A DNA stretch of 64,000 nucleotides from Arenibacter troitsensis (GCF_900177645.1 NZ_FXAO01000003.1:248001-312000), one strand, 5' to 3'. Positions 36,186-45,837 are shown, counted from the stretch's first letter. Notes: a model not told the origin generated them from the sequence alone. Translations and numbers: made by a program.

Positions 36186-37292
36186 TTATTCGGCATAATT
36201 TTGGACATATTTGGAGGGAAGGATTCCAAAATTATCCATAAAACATTTCGAAAAATAGGCTGGACTGTTGAATCCTGTACCGAAGGCAATTTCGGAAATA
36301 TTATTTACCTTTTTATCCAATAGGTCCAAGGCCTTTGTCAGCCGGTAGTCCCTTATAAAACTATTGGGCGACTTCCCGGTAAGACCAATCATTTTTCTGT
36401 ATAATTGGGATTTGCTGTAGCCTAAATTTTTACTAAAATGATCTGAATTGAAGGCTGCATTGGTCCATTCCTTCTCGGTGTAATCCATTAATTGGTTTAC
36501 AAATTTTTCCTCTCCAACACTCAGAGTTTTTATGTTCTTATGGCTTAATTTAACGTTCAAATTTTCACTCTCGTACAATTCCTTGACCTCTTGGGATAAA
36601 ACAATTTTCCCATGGGCCATAGTACAAAACCGTTCTGCCAATTTGATGGTATCTTCAAAAATACCATCCTTCTCGGTTACGGGCACTCCTACGTGCAAAC
36701 CTATACTCAATTGAATATCCGGACTTTTATCCTCAGTTACCCCTCCAAGCTTGGAAAAGACCTCTTGGGAGCAGAGCACGGCATTGGTCACCGAGTTGAA
36801 GGACAATAAAAAATTACCCGATTTTTGTCTTACCACCCTGCCCAAAAATTTATCTATGGATTGCAGAATAGTTTTATTATACTTTATTAACTCCCCAATC
36901 ATACGATTGGGGTCCATAATCTTAAATGATGATTTTCTTAATCCAACGACCATTATGGTCCTAAAAGCTGGGTCGTTGATAATGTTTAATTCCGTCTTTT
37001 GGGATTTTTCCGGATCTTCTATTCTACCTAAAAACGATTCCACTATAGAAGCCTCAACTTCTATAATTCTATGGGGCACCTCGCCATGGGCATGATTGTG
37101 CATATCCTGAATGGCCTTCTTATTTGGGGCCTGGATAAGACAAAAGGCCGTACGCCTTTTTTCATCGCACCAATAGGTCATACCCTTGCATCCATAAAGA
37201 TGCTCTATTTTTAAATCCTCCCTATGCATTTGCGCAACATGCACCGCGGTAATCTCCTCAGGAATATCGTGACGATCCATGTAAATAGGCAT
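36186..37292 (-). CDS. Three-domain regulator: DUF4242 (nickel-binding-like), degenerate class III cyclase-like domain, AraC-type HTH
   Basis: 368 residues. Residues 1-90 match the DUF4242/SCO4226-like ferredoxin fold, rich in His/Asp/Cys (DRHDIP, HREDL, MTYWCDEKRR, MHNHAHGEVPHR), described as nickel-binding in that family. Residues about 108-250 look like a class III nucleotide-cyclase domain (GRVVRQKSGNFLLSF, SIGLHVGVPV, AERFCTMAHGKIVLSQEV). The metal-binding Asp positions appear replaced (MVVGLRKSS; KSGN), so it is probably non-catalytic. Residues 270-366 are an AraC double HTH (LGYSKSQLYRKMIGLTGKSPNSFIRDYRL). It is probably a metal- or nucleotide-responsive regulator; nearby targets may be the cupin-flavoprotein genes. 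Confidence 0.8.
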   Translation of the reverse strand: MPIYMDRHDIPEEITAVHVAQMHREDLKIEHLYGCKGMTYWCDEKRRTAFCLIQAPNKKAIQDMHNHAHGEVPHRIIEVEASIVESFLGRIEDPEKSQKTELNIINDPAFRTIMVVGLRKSSFKIMDPNRMIGELIKYNKTILQSIDKFLGRVVRQKSGNFLLSFNSVTNAVLCSQEVFSKLGGVTEDKSPDIQLSIGLHVGVPVTEKDGIFEDTIKLAERFCTMAHGKIVLSQEVKELYESENLNVKLSHKNIKTLSVGEEKFVNQLMDYTEKEWTNAAFNSDHFSKNLGYSKSQLYRKMIGLTGKSPNSFIRDYRLTKALDLLDKKVNNISEIAFGTGFNSPAYFSKCFMDNFGILPSKYVQNYAE

Positions 37293-37457
37293 AACAGAAA
37301 TTTTTACTCAAGTTAGTGATTTTAATTCAGTTAGCTCAGAGTTTGCCTATTTCGTTTTATCATTATTAAAAGAACATTTAAGAATAGAATAGTTCCCCTT
37401 TACTCGTTTAATTCGAGGTCGGGAATTTTATTTAAGAGCGATAATGAGGTGTAGAAT

Positions 37458-38876
37458 TTACGCAAGTAATCTCCAAATCTGTGCTACCAAAAATGTCACC
37501 ACAAATCCTAATATAACCGGTAATACCGAAGCCACTGTAGTCCATTTTACACTTTTGGTCTCCTTATAAATAGTATATATTGTAGTGCTACATGGATTGT
37601 GCAACAAACTGAACAACATTAGGTTAATAGCCGTTAAGAGCGTCCACCCCCCTGCTCTCAGAATATCCCCAGTGGCAGTTGCGGAATCCAATTCGAACAT
37701 TACACCAGCCCCTTCTCCTGCAGAAATTCCTGTAACCAGAACGGTCAACATCAAAATAGTGGGTATCACAATTTCGTTGGCAGGAATAGCTACAATATAG
37801 GCCACCAAAATAACACCGTTGAGGCCCAAAAGGAATCCAAAGCCGTCCAAAGAATCAATCAGCCAAGTGGCAATACTGGCATCTCCCAAATAAATATTGG
37901 ATATAAGCCAAATTACGGCCCCTGCAGGGGCAGCAAAAACAATGGCACGCCATAGCACAATCAAGGTCCTATCTATAATGGAAGTATAGATGGTTTTCCA
38001 AAATCGCGGAGGACGGTAGGGCGGTAATTCCAAATTAAAGGTAGAAACTTCTCCTTTCAAGACCGTCTTGGACAAGCCCCAAGAAACCAAAAACATAAAC
38101 ACCATGCCCAAAACAGCTATGCCTATAACGGCCGCCAATGACATAATCCCCGAATAGCTAGCCGGTACCAGGGCCCCCACAAATATGGTTGCGATCAGAA
38201 TCTGTGTGGGCCAGCGCCCATTACAAAGTGAAAAATTATTGGTGATAATGGCAATCAATCTTTCCCTAGGGCTGTCTATTATCCGGGTAGCCACAATACC
38301 TGCAGCGTTACATCCGAAGCCCATGCTCATTGTCAAGGCCTGTTTACCGTGTGCTCCGGATAATTTAAATAAATGATCCAAATTAAAGGCTACCCTTGGT
38401 AGATATCCAAAATCTTCCAACAAGGTAAATAAGGGAAAAAATATCGCCATAGGAGGCAACATTACAGCAATGACCCAGGCTACCGCCAAGTACACCCCAT
38501 CAATCAAAAAACCGTCCAGCCACCATGGCATGCCAATGTTGGAGGCGAATCCCTTTAAAGCAGGATGAATCGTATCCAACAACAATCCGGACAACATTGC
38601 GGACGGGTAATTGGCGCCAACTATGGTCATCCAAAGCACTACAGCCAATATTATGAACATAAGAGGGAAACCCCAGACCTTGCTCGTAATGATTTTATCT
38701 ATTTTGGTGTCTATCCTGAAAGTTCCCTTTTCATCCTTTTTACGCACAGCGCCCTTTACTATTTCAGCGGCATCAGCATAAATTCCTTCCGCCAGATTAT
38801 CATGGAATTCATCTCCAATTTGCCAACGAAGGTCATTGGAAAGAGCAATAATATGATCTATTTTGTTAGTATTCAT
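37458..38876 (-). CDS. feoB: FeoB-type ferrous (or manganous) iron permease, membrane half of a split FeoB
   Basis: 472 residues from the ATG at 38876; an earlier start at 38918 would overlap the GTPase gene. There is no GTPase domain. The two Gate regions of FeoB are recognisable: [34 protein letters not shown] with Cys, [11 protein letters not shown] with Cys, [11 protein letters not shown], and a late [14 protein letters not shown] with Cys. About ten hydrophobic segments cross the inner membrane. The GTPase half is the preceding gene (10-base gap). Some FeoB paralogues move Mn(II), and motif differences here leave Fe versus Mn open. Confidence 0.88.
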   Translation of the reverse strand: MNTNKIDHIIALSNDLRWQIGDEFHDNLAEGIYADAAEIVKGAVRKKDEKGTFRIDTKIDKIITSKVWGFPLMFIILAVVLWMTIVGANYPSAMLSGLLLDTIHPALKGFASNIGMPWWLDGFLIDGVYLAVAWVIAVMLPPMAIFFPLFTLLEDFGYLPRVAFNLDHLFKLSGAHGKQALTMSMGFGCNAAGIVATRIIDSPRERLIAIITNNFSLCNGRWPTQILIATIFVGALVPASYSGIMSLAAVIGIAVLGMVFMFLVSWGLSKTVLKGEVSTFNLELPPYRPPRFWKTIYTSIIDRTLIVLWRAIVFAAPAGAVIWLISNIYLGDASIATWLIDSLDGFGFLLGLNGVILVAYIVAIPANEIVIPTILMLTVLVTGISAGEGAGVMFELDSATATGDILRAGGWTLLTAINLMLFSLLHNPCSTTIYTIYKETKSVKWTTVASVLPVILGFVVTFLVAQIWRLLA

Positions 38877-38886
38877 TGAGATCCAA

Positions 38887-39651
38887 TTAAACGAATTCAC
38901 CGGTTTTAAGGGTTTCAATAATATTTCTGTCCCCTTCCAGCAAGCGCAAGGCTATCCACCTACTATTGGGAATGTCCGGATAGACTTCTTTTATTTCCGC
39001 GCTTAATTTTTCCAAGGCCTGCTCTATATTCTTAGGTATATTTTTAATGCGGTGGGGCTTACAAACAATTTTACCGTTGGCCAGTTCACTAATAGTCTGG
39101 ATCAGTTCCGGAATTCCCCTATTATACCTAGCGCTAGTAGGGACCACAGGGATACCCAGGTCTTTGGCCAAAGTACGGGTATTTATTTCCAGATTATTTC
39201 TTTGCGCCTCATCCATTAAATTTAAACACAGGACTGCGTTATTGGTAATTTCCAAAATCTGTAATACCAAATTCAGATTTCTTTCCAGCCTACTGGCATC
39301 AACTACGATTACCGTTACCGAGGGCTTTCCAAAAAGAATAAAATTCCTGGCAACTTCCTCATCTTCAGAGGTAGAAAGCAAAGAATAGGTGCCCGGTAGG
39401 TCTACCAGTTTAAATTTTTCCTTATTGTATTCAAAAGCACCTTCCGCCCTGGTTACCGTTTTGCCAGGCCAATTACCGGTATGTTGGCGTAAACCGGTCA
39501 TGGCGTTAAAAACAGTACTTTTTCCGGTATTCGGATTACCTGCCAAGGCTACCACAAAGTCAAAATCGGAGGTGTTTACCCCTAACTTCTTCAATCCGTC
39601 AGCATTGAATTGGACACAGGTCTCACACGCACTTTTTGGTTTAACTTCCAT
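38887..39651 (-). CDS. feoB: FeoB-type small GTPase, cytoplasmic half of a split FeoB
   Basis: 254 residues. Ras-like G motifs: G1 GNPNTGKST (about 38-46), G2 region [12 protein letters not shown]3 DLPGTYSL, G4 NLMD and G5 SARYNRG, followed by a helical GDI-like C-terminal segment. The N-terminus has a CETC pair that might bind metal. It ends just before the permease gene and starts 3 bases after the DtxR-FeoA gene stop, so the three are one operon. It should drive gating of the separate permease. Confidence 0.92.
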   Translation of the reverse strand: MEVKPKSACETCVQFNADGLKKLGVNTSDFDFVVALAGNPNTGKSTVFNAMTGLRQHTGNWPGKTVTRAEGAFEYNKEKFKLVDLPGTYSLLSTSEDEEVARNFILFGKPSVTVIVVDASRLERNLNLVLQILEITNNAVLCLNLMDEAQRNNLEINTRTLAKDLGIPVVPTSARYNRGIPELIQTISELANGKIVCKPHRIKNIPKNIEQALEKLSAEIKEVYPDIPNSRWIALRLLEGDRNIIETLKTGEFV

Positions 39652-39654
39652 GAT

Positions 39655-40677
39655 TTAATCTTTTTGTATTAGAATTTTCGATGCTTGATTTTGACGCAGG
39701 GCAATACTGGTTCCCTTGATCAAAAAGGCCCTTGGATCGCCCAAAGGATTCAAAAGGTCTAGTTTGACTTCTGCTCCTTTCACAAAACCCAAATCCAATA
39801 GTCTTCTTCTACTATCTCCCCTAATTTCCTTGGATATCCCTATAATCTTGGCAGTTTCATTTTCCTTCAAAATGGACAGCCTCGCTAAATTTTCTTCAAA
39901 TACCACGTCCTTTTCCAAAACTGAAACCGTTATATTACCTGCCATTATGGGCGCCAATACAAAGGCCTCCCCCTCCGAATGAAATTCAATACGGGCTGGC
40001 GTCTTTTCCATGATCCGTATCACAGATCCGATATGAATGTTTTCTGCCAGGATCTGCTTGTAAATTATTTCGGGCTTATCCTTGATATGGACAATTCTTC
40101 CAATAGTGCCAATGGACAGTTCCGAAACCGGTATTCCTTTCACTTTGGCAATCTTTCCCGTATTGGTTGGTATGGGATCACCATGTGGGTCAAACTGGGG
40201 ATTACCCAACTGGGAAGACAGAATATCCGCCTCCACCTTGGACAATTCATGTTCCATTCTTTCTGCCCTTTCGTGCCATTCCGATTCCTTAAACCCGGTC
40301 TTTTCGGCTAAAAATTTCTCCCATAACCTATGGGCCCTAACTATACGAAGCGCATAATCACTGCCCGATTTTGTAAGTTTCACGCTATCGCCCTCTATGC
40401 TTATCAATGCATGGTGAGACATTCTATTGATGCATTCCAGTATAAGCTTATCATTATATTTTAAGGTTCTGATAATGTCGTTGACATTAAGATGTTTGTC
40501 CGCATTTTCATTGTGATATAACAATTTAAGAACATCCTCAACGACAATTTTGTCATTCGAAACCGAACTATTTTTTATCAGCCAAAACCATCCCTTATTT
40601 GGCCTAAATAGTAGATATGCCAAAATTGATAATGCAAAAAACACTGCCAGTGCAGTTATAGGGTTGTAGGTATTCAT
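39655..40677 (-). CDS. Membrane-anchored DtxR/MntR-like regulator fused to FeoA domains
   Basis: 340 residues. One N-terminal transmembrane helix (ITALAVFFALSILAYLLF, about 7-24) comes first. Then a DtxR-type winged helix (about 40-115), and the metal-site helix region (AHRLWEKFLAEKTGFKESEWHERAERMEHELS), which retains the His/Glu-rich DtxR motif. After that come two FeoA-like SH3 segments (about 185-255 and 262-338, the last with LLDLGFVKGAEVKLDLLNPLGDP). It begins the feo operon, so it may both sense Fe/Mn and stimulate the permease. A DtxR-like palindrome lies upstream. A DNA-binding repressor tied to the membrane is unusual; a purely FeoA-like accessory role is the alternative. Confidence 0.85.
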   Translation of the reverse strand: MNTYNPITALAVFFALSILAYLLFRPNKGWFWLIKNSSVSNDKIVVEDVLKLLYHNENADKHLNVNDIIRTLKYNDKLILECINRMSHHALISIEGDSVKLTKSGSDYALRIVRAHRLWEKFLAEKTGFKESEWHERAERMEHELSKVEADILSSQLGNPQFDPHGDPIPTNTGKIAKVKGIPVSELSIGTIGRIVHIKDKPEIIYKQILAENIHIGSVIRIMEKTPARIEFHSEGEAFVLAPIMAGNITVSVLEKDVVFEENLARLSILKENETAKIIGISKEIRGDSRRRLLDLGFVKGAEVKLDLLNPLGDPRAFLIKGTSIALRQNQASKILIQKD

Positions 40678-40761
40678 TGGTCTGTTGTATATATATTTTT
40701 GGCTACCGTACGCTTAAATGTAGGCCATGGCCCATTTCAATCTCGGTTTTGTAATTTTTTA

Positions 40762-40769
40762 TAAAGATA
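40762..40769 (-). promoter_or_regulatory. Promoter -7-like element of the feo operon
   Basis: On the minus strand this reads TATCTTTA, one mismatch from TAnnTTTG, about 85 bases before the DtxR-FeoA start. The palindrome at 40778-40797 lies directly upstream. Confidence 0.45.
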
Positions 40770-40777
40770 ATTATTAA

Positions 40778-40797
40778 TTTTTAGATTAACCTAAAAA
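40778..40797. promoter_or_regulatory. DtxR/MntR-like operator
   Basis: TTTTTAGATTAACCTAAAAA is a 20-base inverted repeat with one mismatched pair. Its TTAG-TTAA-CCTAA core resembles the DtxR/IdeR consensus half-sites. It lies upstream of the operon that encodes a DtxR-type protein and FeoB, 8 bases behind the -7-like element. Confidence 0.65.
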
Positions 40798-40959
40798 AAT
40801 ATTTCACATAGACTATACTATAAGCTGGGTCAATCAACCTGGTCTCTACCATGCATTCGCGTTTCATATTGTGGTGTACTTTTAAATTTTATCTTTCATT
40901 TTGTAGCCTATTCATAAAAACTTATACTACTTTTAAAAAAAAGATTATTTACCAGCATT

Positions 40960-41799
40960 ATGAAAAAGTTATTGTCTTCCCCTGCCCTAAAAAAATTGAT
41001 TCTACCCCTACTAATGATCGGAATGTTCAATGCCAGTGCCCAACAAAAAATTGGAGGGCTGGCGCTCTACACGGTTAGGGACAATATGGGAGCGGATGCC
41101 AAAGCCACTCTAATGGCGGTTGCAGAGGCAGGTTATAAAAATATTGAGGCGGCGGGTTACAGGGATGGCAAGTTTTACAATATGTCTCCCAAGGACTTTC
41201 ACAAACTACTAAAGGAAGTAGGGCTGGCCCCTATTAGCACGCACCAGGGTGGTGTTACCTTAGAGAATGCCGATAACATGATCGCCGATGTAAAGGCGGT
41301 CGGTTTCAAGTACTTTGTAATTCCGGTACCTCCCATGGGATTGAGGGACGATTATAAACAATTGGCCACTGTCTTAAGCACCCTTGGCGAAAAATGTCAT
41401 AAAGCAGGGTTGAAACTACTGTACCACAATCATGATTTTGAATTCAAAAAAGGAAATGATGGTATAGTGACCATTGATTATTTGCTTGAAAATACCGATC
41501 CAAAATATGTTAATTTTCAGATGGACCTCTTTTGGGTAACCAAAGCAGGAGAAGACCCTGTGGCCTATTTTAAGAAATATCCCGGTAGGTTTAAAATGTG
41601 GCATGTAAAAGATATGGACTCCGAAGGAAAATTTGCTCCTGTTGGTAGAGGACAAATTAATTTTTCCGATATCCTAGCTGAAAAAAAACTGTCTGGGATG
41701 GAATATTACATGGTAGAGCAAGATAATACTTTTGACATAGCACCTCTGGAAGCCATAAAAATTAGCCATAAAGGCCTTATCGAAATAGGTTTTAAATAA
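40960..41799 (+). CDS. Exported sugar phosphate isomerase/epimerase-like TIM-barrel protein
   Basis: 279 residues with a probable signal peptide (LKKLILPLLMIGMFNASAQ) and an AP-endonuclease-2/xylose-isomerase-like barrel. Metal-ligand motifs are plausible at LLYHNHDFEF, NFQMDLFWVTKAG, KMWHVKDMD and GRGQINFSDIL. Homologues isomerise or epimerise sugars or oxidised sugars, often in the periplasm in Bacteroidota. The actual substrate is unknown. A DUF1080 protein of the 3-keto-disaccharide hydrolase group at 47785 might be related, but it is not adjacent. Convergent with the P-type ATPase gene, with only 3 bases between the stops. Confidence 0.88.
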   Translation: MKKLLSSPALKKLILPLLMIGMFNASAQQKIGGLALYTVRDNMGADAKATLMAVAEAGYKNIEAAGYRDGKFYNMSPKDFHKLLKEVGLAPISTHQGGVTLENADNMIADVKAVGFKYFVIPVPPMGLRDDYKQLATVLSTLGEKCHKAGLKLLYHNHDFEFKKGNDGIVTIDYLLENTDPKYVNFQMDLFWVTKAGEDPVAYFKKYPGRFKMWHVKDMDSEGKFAPVGRGQINFSDILAEKKLSGMEYYMVEQDNTFDIAPLEAIKISHKGLIEIGFK

Positions 41800-41802
41800 T
41801 CG

Positions 41803-43785
41803 CTAATCCAAATTATAACGCAGTAATCGCAGTGCATTGATGACTACCAGGATGGTAGAGCCCTCATGAATGGCAACGGCAACTCCGATATTGGCAAATC
41901 CGAACAGGGTTGCTGGAATTAAAAATGCCACAATCCCCATACTTGCCCATAGGTTCTGCTTAATAATTGATTTGGATTTTCTACTTAGGCCGATCACAAA
42001 GGGAAGACTTTCTATCCTGTCCGACATCAAAGCTACATCTGCTGTTTCCAAAGCTACATCACTTCCTGCCGCCCCCATGGCAATACCAACAGTGCTGTTG
42101 GCCATGGCCGGTGCATCGTTTACGCCGTCTCCTACCATAGCGATTTTAATGCCTTTATTAACGTATTCCCCAATAGCCTTTACCTTGTCTTCTGGAAGTA
42201 AATTTCCTTTCGCCTCGGTTAGTCCAATTTGTGCCGCAATGGAATCTGCCACGTTTTGATGGTCCCCGGTCAGCATTATCAACTGTTTTATCCCTATTTT
42301 CCGTAGGCGCTCCAAGGTAGGAGCTGCACTTTTTCTAGGCACGTCCATAACACTCAACAATCCGATGGCCCTTTGCTTATAACCAACAAGCATAATGGTC
42401 TGTCCTTCTTTCTGCAATTGGTCTATTTGGTCTTGAATTTCTTCTAAAATTTGTATTCCCTTTTCCTTCATCAGTTGTCCATTGCCAATATAAATATGGC
42501 CACCGTTGTATTGCCCCACTACTCCCTTGCCCTGAATGGCCTCCATATTGGAGGAACGGTTACTGTTTTCAACCTTATATTCGTCCTTAAGATCTTTGGT
42601 TATGGCCCTCGCCAAGGGGTGGTCGCTTAGGCTTTCAACGTCCAGGACCAATTCTAAAAACTCCTTTTTGTCATATCCGTTCAATGCAATTGCATTAATC
42701 AACCTAGGCTTGCCTTCGGTAAGGGTACCTGTTTTATCAAAAGCAATGGTAGTAAGGCTACCCAGATCTTCCAGGGCACGACCACCTTTGATGATCACAC
42801 CCTTATTGGCAGCTCTGGCTATGCCGCTGATTACTGCACTGGGTGTTGAAATGGCCAAGGCGCAAGGGCTGGAGGCTACTAAAACGCTTATAGCCCTGTA
42901 TAGGCTATCCTGGACCGTCTCATCTATAATCAAGTGAAGAAAACAAAGGCCTATTACCAAAACCACCACTATAGGTACAAACCATTTTTCAAATTTTTTA
43001 GTAGTTAATTGGGTGGGCGATTTTTTAGTTTCCACCTCGTTTATCATTTTCACCAAACGTGATATTGTGGCATCCGCATTCAACTTTAAAACTTGGACTT
43101 CAAGCATGGAATCCCCATTTATAGTCCCGGTAAAGACAACATGGGACGGGTCTAGTTTTTCAAATTGGGGCAAATCGCTAATATCGTGAATCGCTGTTTT
43201 GTCCACGGGAATACTTTCTCCCGTTATTGAAGACTGATCAATACTGCTACTGCCCTTAACAACTACCCCGTCTGCAGCTATTTTGGTATTTGGTTTTACT
43301 ACTATAATATCGTTCAACCTTAATTCCTCAACTGGAATTTCCTTTAAATCGCCTCCATTTTTCAGCAATGCCGTCTTCGGGGAAAGTTCACCCAAGGCCT
43401 TGATTGACTTTGAGGCTTTGTTCATGGCATAATGCTCCAACGAATGTCCTAAACTAAATAAAAACAGTAATAAGGCTCCTTCCCCCCATCTATCTATATA
43501 AGCAGCGCCTATTGCAGCGACTATCATTAGGAAATCTATTTCAAATTCCCCCTTTCTAATCTTGCCTATAGCCTCCAGCAGGGTGAAATATCCTCCAAAA
43601 ACATAGGCCAATATATAGCAGACCAGTGAAACCCATGGTGTTGCCCATGGTACCCTGGCCAAAATCAATCCCATTAAGAAGAAGACACCGCTTAAAATGG
43701 CAAAATATAGCTCCGTTCTCTTTCCAAAAATTCCTCCGTGGTCATGATTGTGATTGTGTTTTTCATGATCATGCTGATGTTCCAT
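41803..43785 (-). CDS. P1B-4-type heavy-metal-transporting ATPase
   Basis: 660 residues. The N-terminus is a His-rich metal-binding tail (HQHDHEKHNHNHDHGG) with no CxxC HMA domain. Membrane helices lie at about 25-42, 50-70, 82-118, 268-288, 294-318 and two near the end. The transport-helix motif is SPC (residues 306-308) and the last helix has HEGST (640-644), both hallmarks of subgroup P1B-4 (Co/Zn/Fe exporters such as CtpD, CoaT, PfeT, FrvA) rather than CPC-type Cu/Zn pumps. Phosphorylated Asp350 is in DKTGTLTEG. It is preceded by a Fur-family gene (53-base gap), implying regulated Fe(II), Co(II) or Zn(II) efflux. Confidence 0.93.
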   Translation of the reverse strand: MEHQHDHEKHNHNHDHGGIFGKRTELYFAILSGVFFLMGLILARVPWATPWVSLVCYILAYVFGGYFTLLEAIGKIRKGEFEIDFLMIVAAIGAAYIDRWGEGALLLFLFSLGHSLEHYAMNKASKSIKALGELSPKTALLKNGGDLKEIPVEELRLNDIIVVKPNTKIAADGVVVKGSSSIDQSSITGESIPVDKTAIHDISDLPQFEKLDPSHVVFTGTINGDSMLEVQVLKLNADATISRLVKMINEVETKKSPTQLTTKKFEKWFVPIVVVLVIGLCFLHLIIDETVQDSLYRAISVLVASSPCALAISTPSAVISGIARAANKGVIIKGGRALEDLGSLTTIAFDKTGTLTEGKPRLINAIALNGYDKKEFLELVLDVESLSDHPLARAITKDLKDEYKVENSNRSSNMEAIQGKGVVGQYNGGHIYIGNGQLMKEKGIQILEEIQDQIDQLQKEGQTIMLVGYKQRAIGLLSVMDVPRKSAAPTLERLRKIGIKQLIMLTGDHQNVADSIAAQIGLTEAKGNLLPEDKVKAIGEYVNKGIKIAMVGDGVNDAPAMANSTVGIAMGAAGSDVALETADVALMSDRIESLPFVIGLSRKSKSIIKQNLWASMGIVAFLIPATLFGFANIGVAVAIHEGSTILVVINALRLLRYNLD

Positions 43786-43838
43786 ACTTATAATTTGAAA
43801 GCAAAATTAACCCTAATGCCCGTGCAATGTATGTGCAT

Positions 43839-44252
43839 TTATTGGTTACAGTGCTCACAAGTTCCCTTTACCAGCATATTCACATCTTCAGGTATAAATT
43901 TGTCGGGAAGATTAATTTGTGGTATTCTGTGTTCGGTTAAGCAGGTAGTCCTATTGCATTTAGTGCAATGAAAATGCAAATGCAGGTCCGAATGATTGGC
44001 CATACCATCATCATGATCGCAAAGGGCGTATTTAGGAATTCCGGTGCCATCATCTATTTGATGCACAATGCACTTTTCCTCAAAAGTCTTCAAAGTCCTG
44101 TATAAGGTGGTTCTATCGGATTTCTCAAAATTTCCCTCTATGCTACTAAGGCTAACGGCCGAATTTTGCGAAACCATAAATTGATGTACCAAAATACGCA
44201 TAGCCGTTGGCCTAACACCAAATCTCATCAATTGCCTTTCAGATTCTTCCAT
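43839..44252 (-). CDS. Fur-family metalloregulator
   Basis: 137 residues. The winged helix includes FEKSDRTTLYRTLKTFEEKCIVHQI, with the Fur recognition helix. The C-terminal dimerisation domain has the LHLHFHCTKCNRTTCL motif (His-rich regulatory site and CxxC) and a terminal CEHC, which together make the structural zinc site of Fur/Zur/PerR proteins. It is immediately upstream of the P1B-4 ATPase gene, its probable target. Which metal or peroxide it senses cannot be decided; Fe(II) efflux ATPases of this type are PerR- or Fur-controlled in Firmicutes. Confidence 0.92.
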   Translation of the reverse strand: MEESERQLMRFGVRPTAMRILVHQFMVSQNSAVSLSSIEGNFEKSDRTTLYRTLKTFEEKCIVHQIDDGTGIPKYALCDHDDGMANHSDLHLHFHCTKCNRTTCLTEHRIPQINLPDKFIPEDVNMLVKGTCEHCNQ

Positions 44253-44460
44253 AACTTTTAGAGGTGGTCTAGTTTTTACTATTGCAATTTAAAATTATGC
44301 CTGCTTCTTGGATACTTTTGGCTTTCCCTGGAAAGCTAAAAATACCACTTCTGAAAATTTAATATTTAAAATTAATGATAATGGTACAAAGGGTAAGCCC
44401 GGAACACAAAATTGTTCCTTTAAAATTCGTAGATTTAAACAAAACCAATAATTCTGGATC

Positions 44461-45762
44461 ATGTCAATTATCAACCGTTTTTCTTATCTCCAAATAATAA
44501 TTTGTTTTCTAATTTACAACCTAAGCTTAAATGCCCAAACCGATTCCTTTGTCTATGGTGATGCACTCCCGGACGCACCTGAGTTATCTGCTCGGGGAAC
44601 CTATGCTGTTGGCGTAAGTACTTTGGATTTTATTCATGAGGGACAGGCAGATGTATTAAACTCAAAAAATGGAATTGACCCCATCTATGATCGACCATTA
44701 AAAGTAGAGGTTTGGTATCCCGCTCAGTTGGCCAAGGGAGCAATAGAAACTGTCCTTTATAATGAGGTCATGGGAACCGCCAATGATTCCCTGCGCCCCT
44801 TGATTCCCATTACCATTAAGGGCAGGGCATCCCGTGATGCCGCACCTCTAACCGCCAATGGTCCTTTTCCACTTTTAGTGGTGGCACATGGCTATGTGGG
44901 CTCCAGATATCTTATGACCTATCTTACAGAGAATTTGGCATCCAAAGGATATGTTGTCGTATCCATAGACCACACGGATTCAACTTTTAAGGATGCCTCC
45001 CCTTTTTCAAGTACCTTGGTGAATCGCGCAAAAGATATCTCCTTTGTTATGAACCAAATTGCGGATTTGGGAACATCCAAGAACAAAAACTTTTTAACGG
45101 GATTGGTGGATTCCGAAAACATCGGTATCATAGGCTATTCCATGGGAGGTTACGGAGTTTTAAACGTAGCTGGAGCCGGATATAGCGATGGTCTTGTAGG
45201 ATTTTTTTCAGGCATGACCGGCGGCAGCAAAGCAATAGTCGACTTGGCCATGAGTAATCCGGAATTCCCAAAGGTCGACCCTAGAATAAAAGCGGTTGTA
45301 GCCTTCGCCCCATGGGGCATGGAGCGGGGCATTTGGGATGCCGAGGGCCTAAAAGGGCTTAAAGTTCCTACCTTTTTTGTTGCAGGAAACCAAGATGACA
45401 TATCTGGCTATGAAAAAGGAATTAAGGCAATATATACCGGGGCTGTTAATGCTGACAGATATTTACTTACCTATAAAAATGCCAGGCACAACGTAGCCCC
45501 TAATCCACCCCCAGTGGAAGCTTTGGCTCCCGGTCTGCATATTGACGAATACTATAGGTACGCCGAACCAAGTTGGGACGAGAGAAAGATTAATAATGTG
45601 AACCAACATTTCTTAACGGCCTTTTTAGGTATTCATCTGAAACAGAAGGATTATTCGAAATTTTTGGAGTTACAAGAGAATTCCAATGAAAAGGATTGGA
45701 CCGGATTTAAGCCGCGATCTTCCACCGGAATGGAACTGCTTCATGCCAAACCTGCGCCCTAA
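44461..45762 (+). CDS. Exported alpha/beta-hydrolase (dienelactone hydrolase/PAF-acetylhydrolase-like)
   Basis: 433 residues with an N-terminal signal peptide (FSYLQIIICFLIYNLSLNAQ) and an alpha/beta-hydrolase fold. The oxyanion region is LLVVAHGYVGSRY, and the nucleophile elbow GYSMGG (Ser about residue 228) leads into a conserved core. Asp and His triad members are probable near FVAGNQDDISG and KNARHNVAPNP. It is probably a periplasmic esterase. It is followed after 75 bases by a DoxX-like gene. Substrate unknown. Confidence 0.87.
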   Translation: MSIINRFSYLQIIICFLIYNLSLNAQTDSFVYGDALPDAPELSARGTYAVGVSTLDFIHEGQADVLNSKNGIDPIYDRPLKVEVWYPAQLAKGAIETVLYNEVMGTANDSLRPLIPITIKGRASRDAAPLTANGPFPLLVVAHGYVGSRYLMTYLTENLASKGYVVVSIDHTDSTFKDASPFSSTLVNRAKDISFVMNQIADLGTSKNKNFLTGLVDSENIGIIGYSMGGYGVLNVAGAGYSDGLVGFFSGMTGGSKAIVDLAMSNPEFPKVDPRIKAVVAFAPWGMERGIWDAEGLKGLKVPTFFVAGNQDDISGYEKGIKAIYTGAVNADRYLLTYKNARHNVAPNPPPVEALAPGLHIDEYYRYAEPSWDERKINNVNQHFLTAFLGIHLKQKDYSKFLELQENSNEKDWTGFKPRSSTGMELLHAKPAP

Positions 45763-45837
45763 GAGCAATGGATGAAGCAATGTCCTTATTGTCGCGATAC
45801 ACAACTTTATTTTATATCCTCTTAAAACAGTAAGGCC

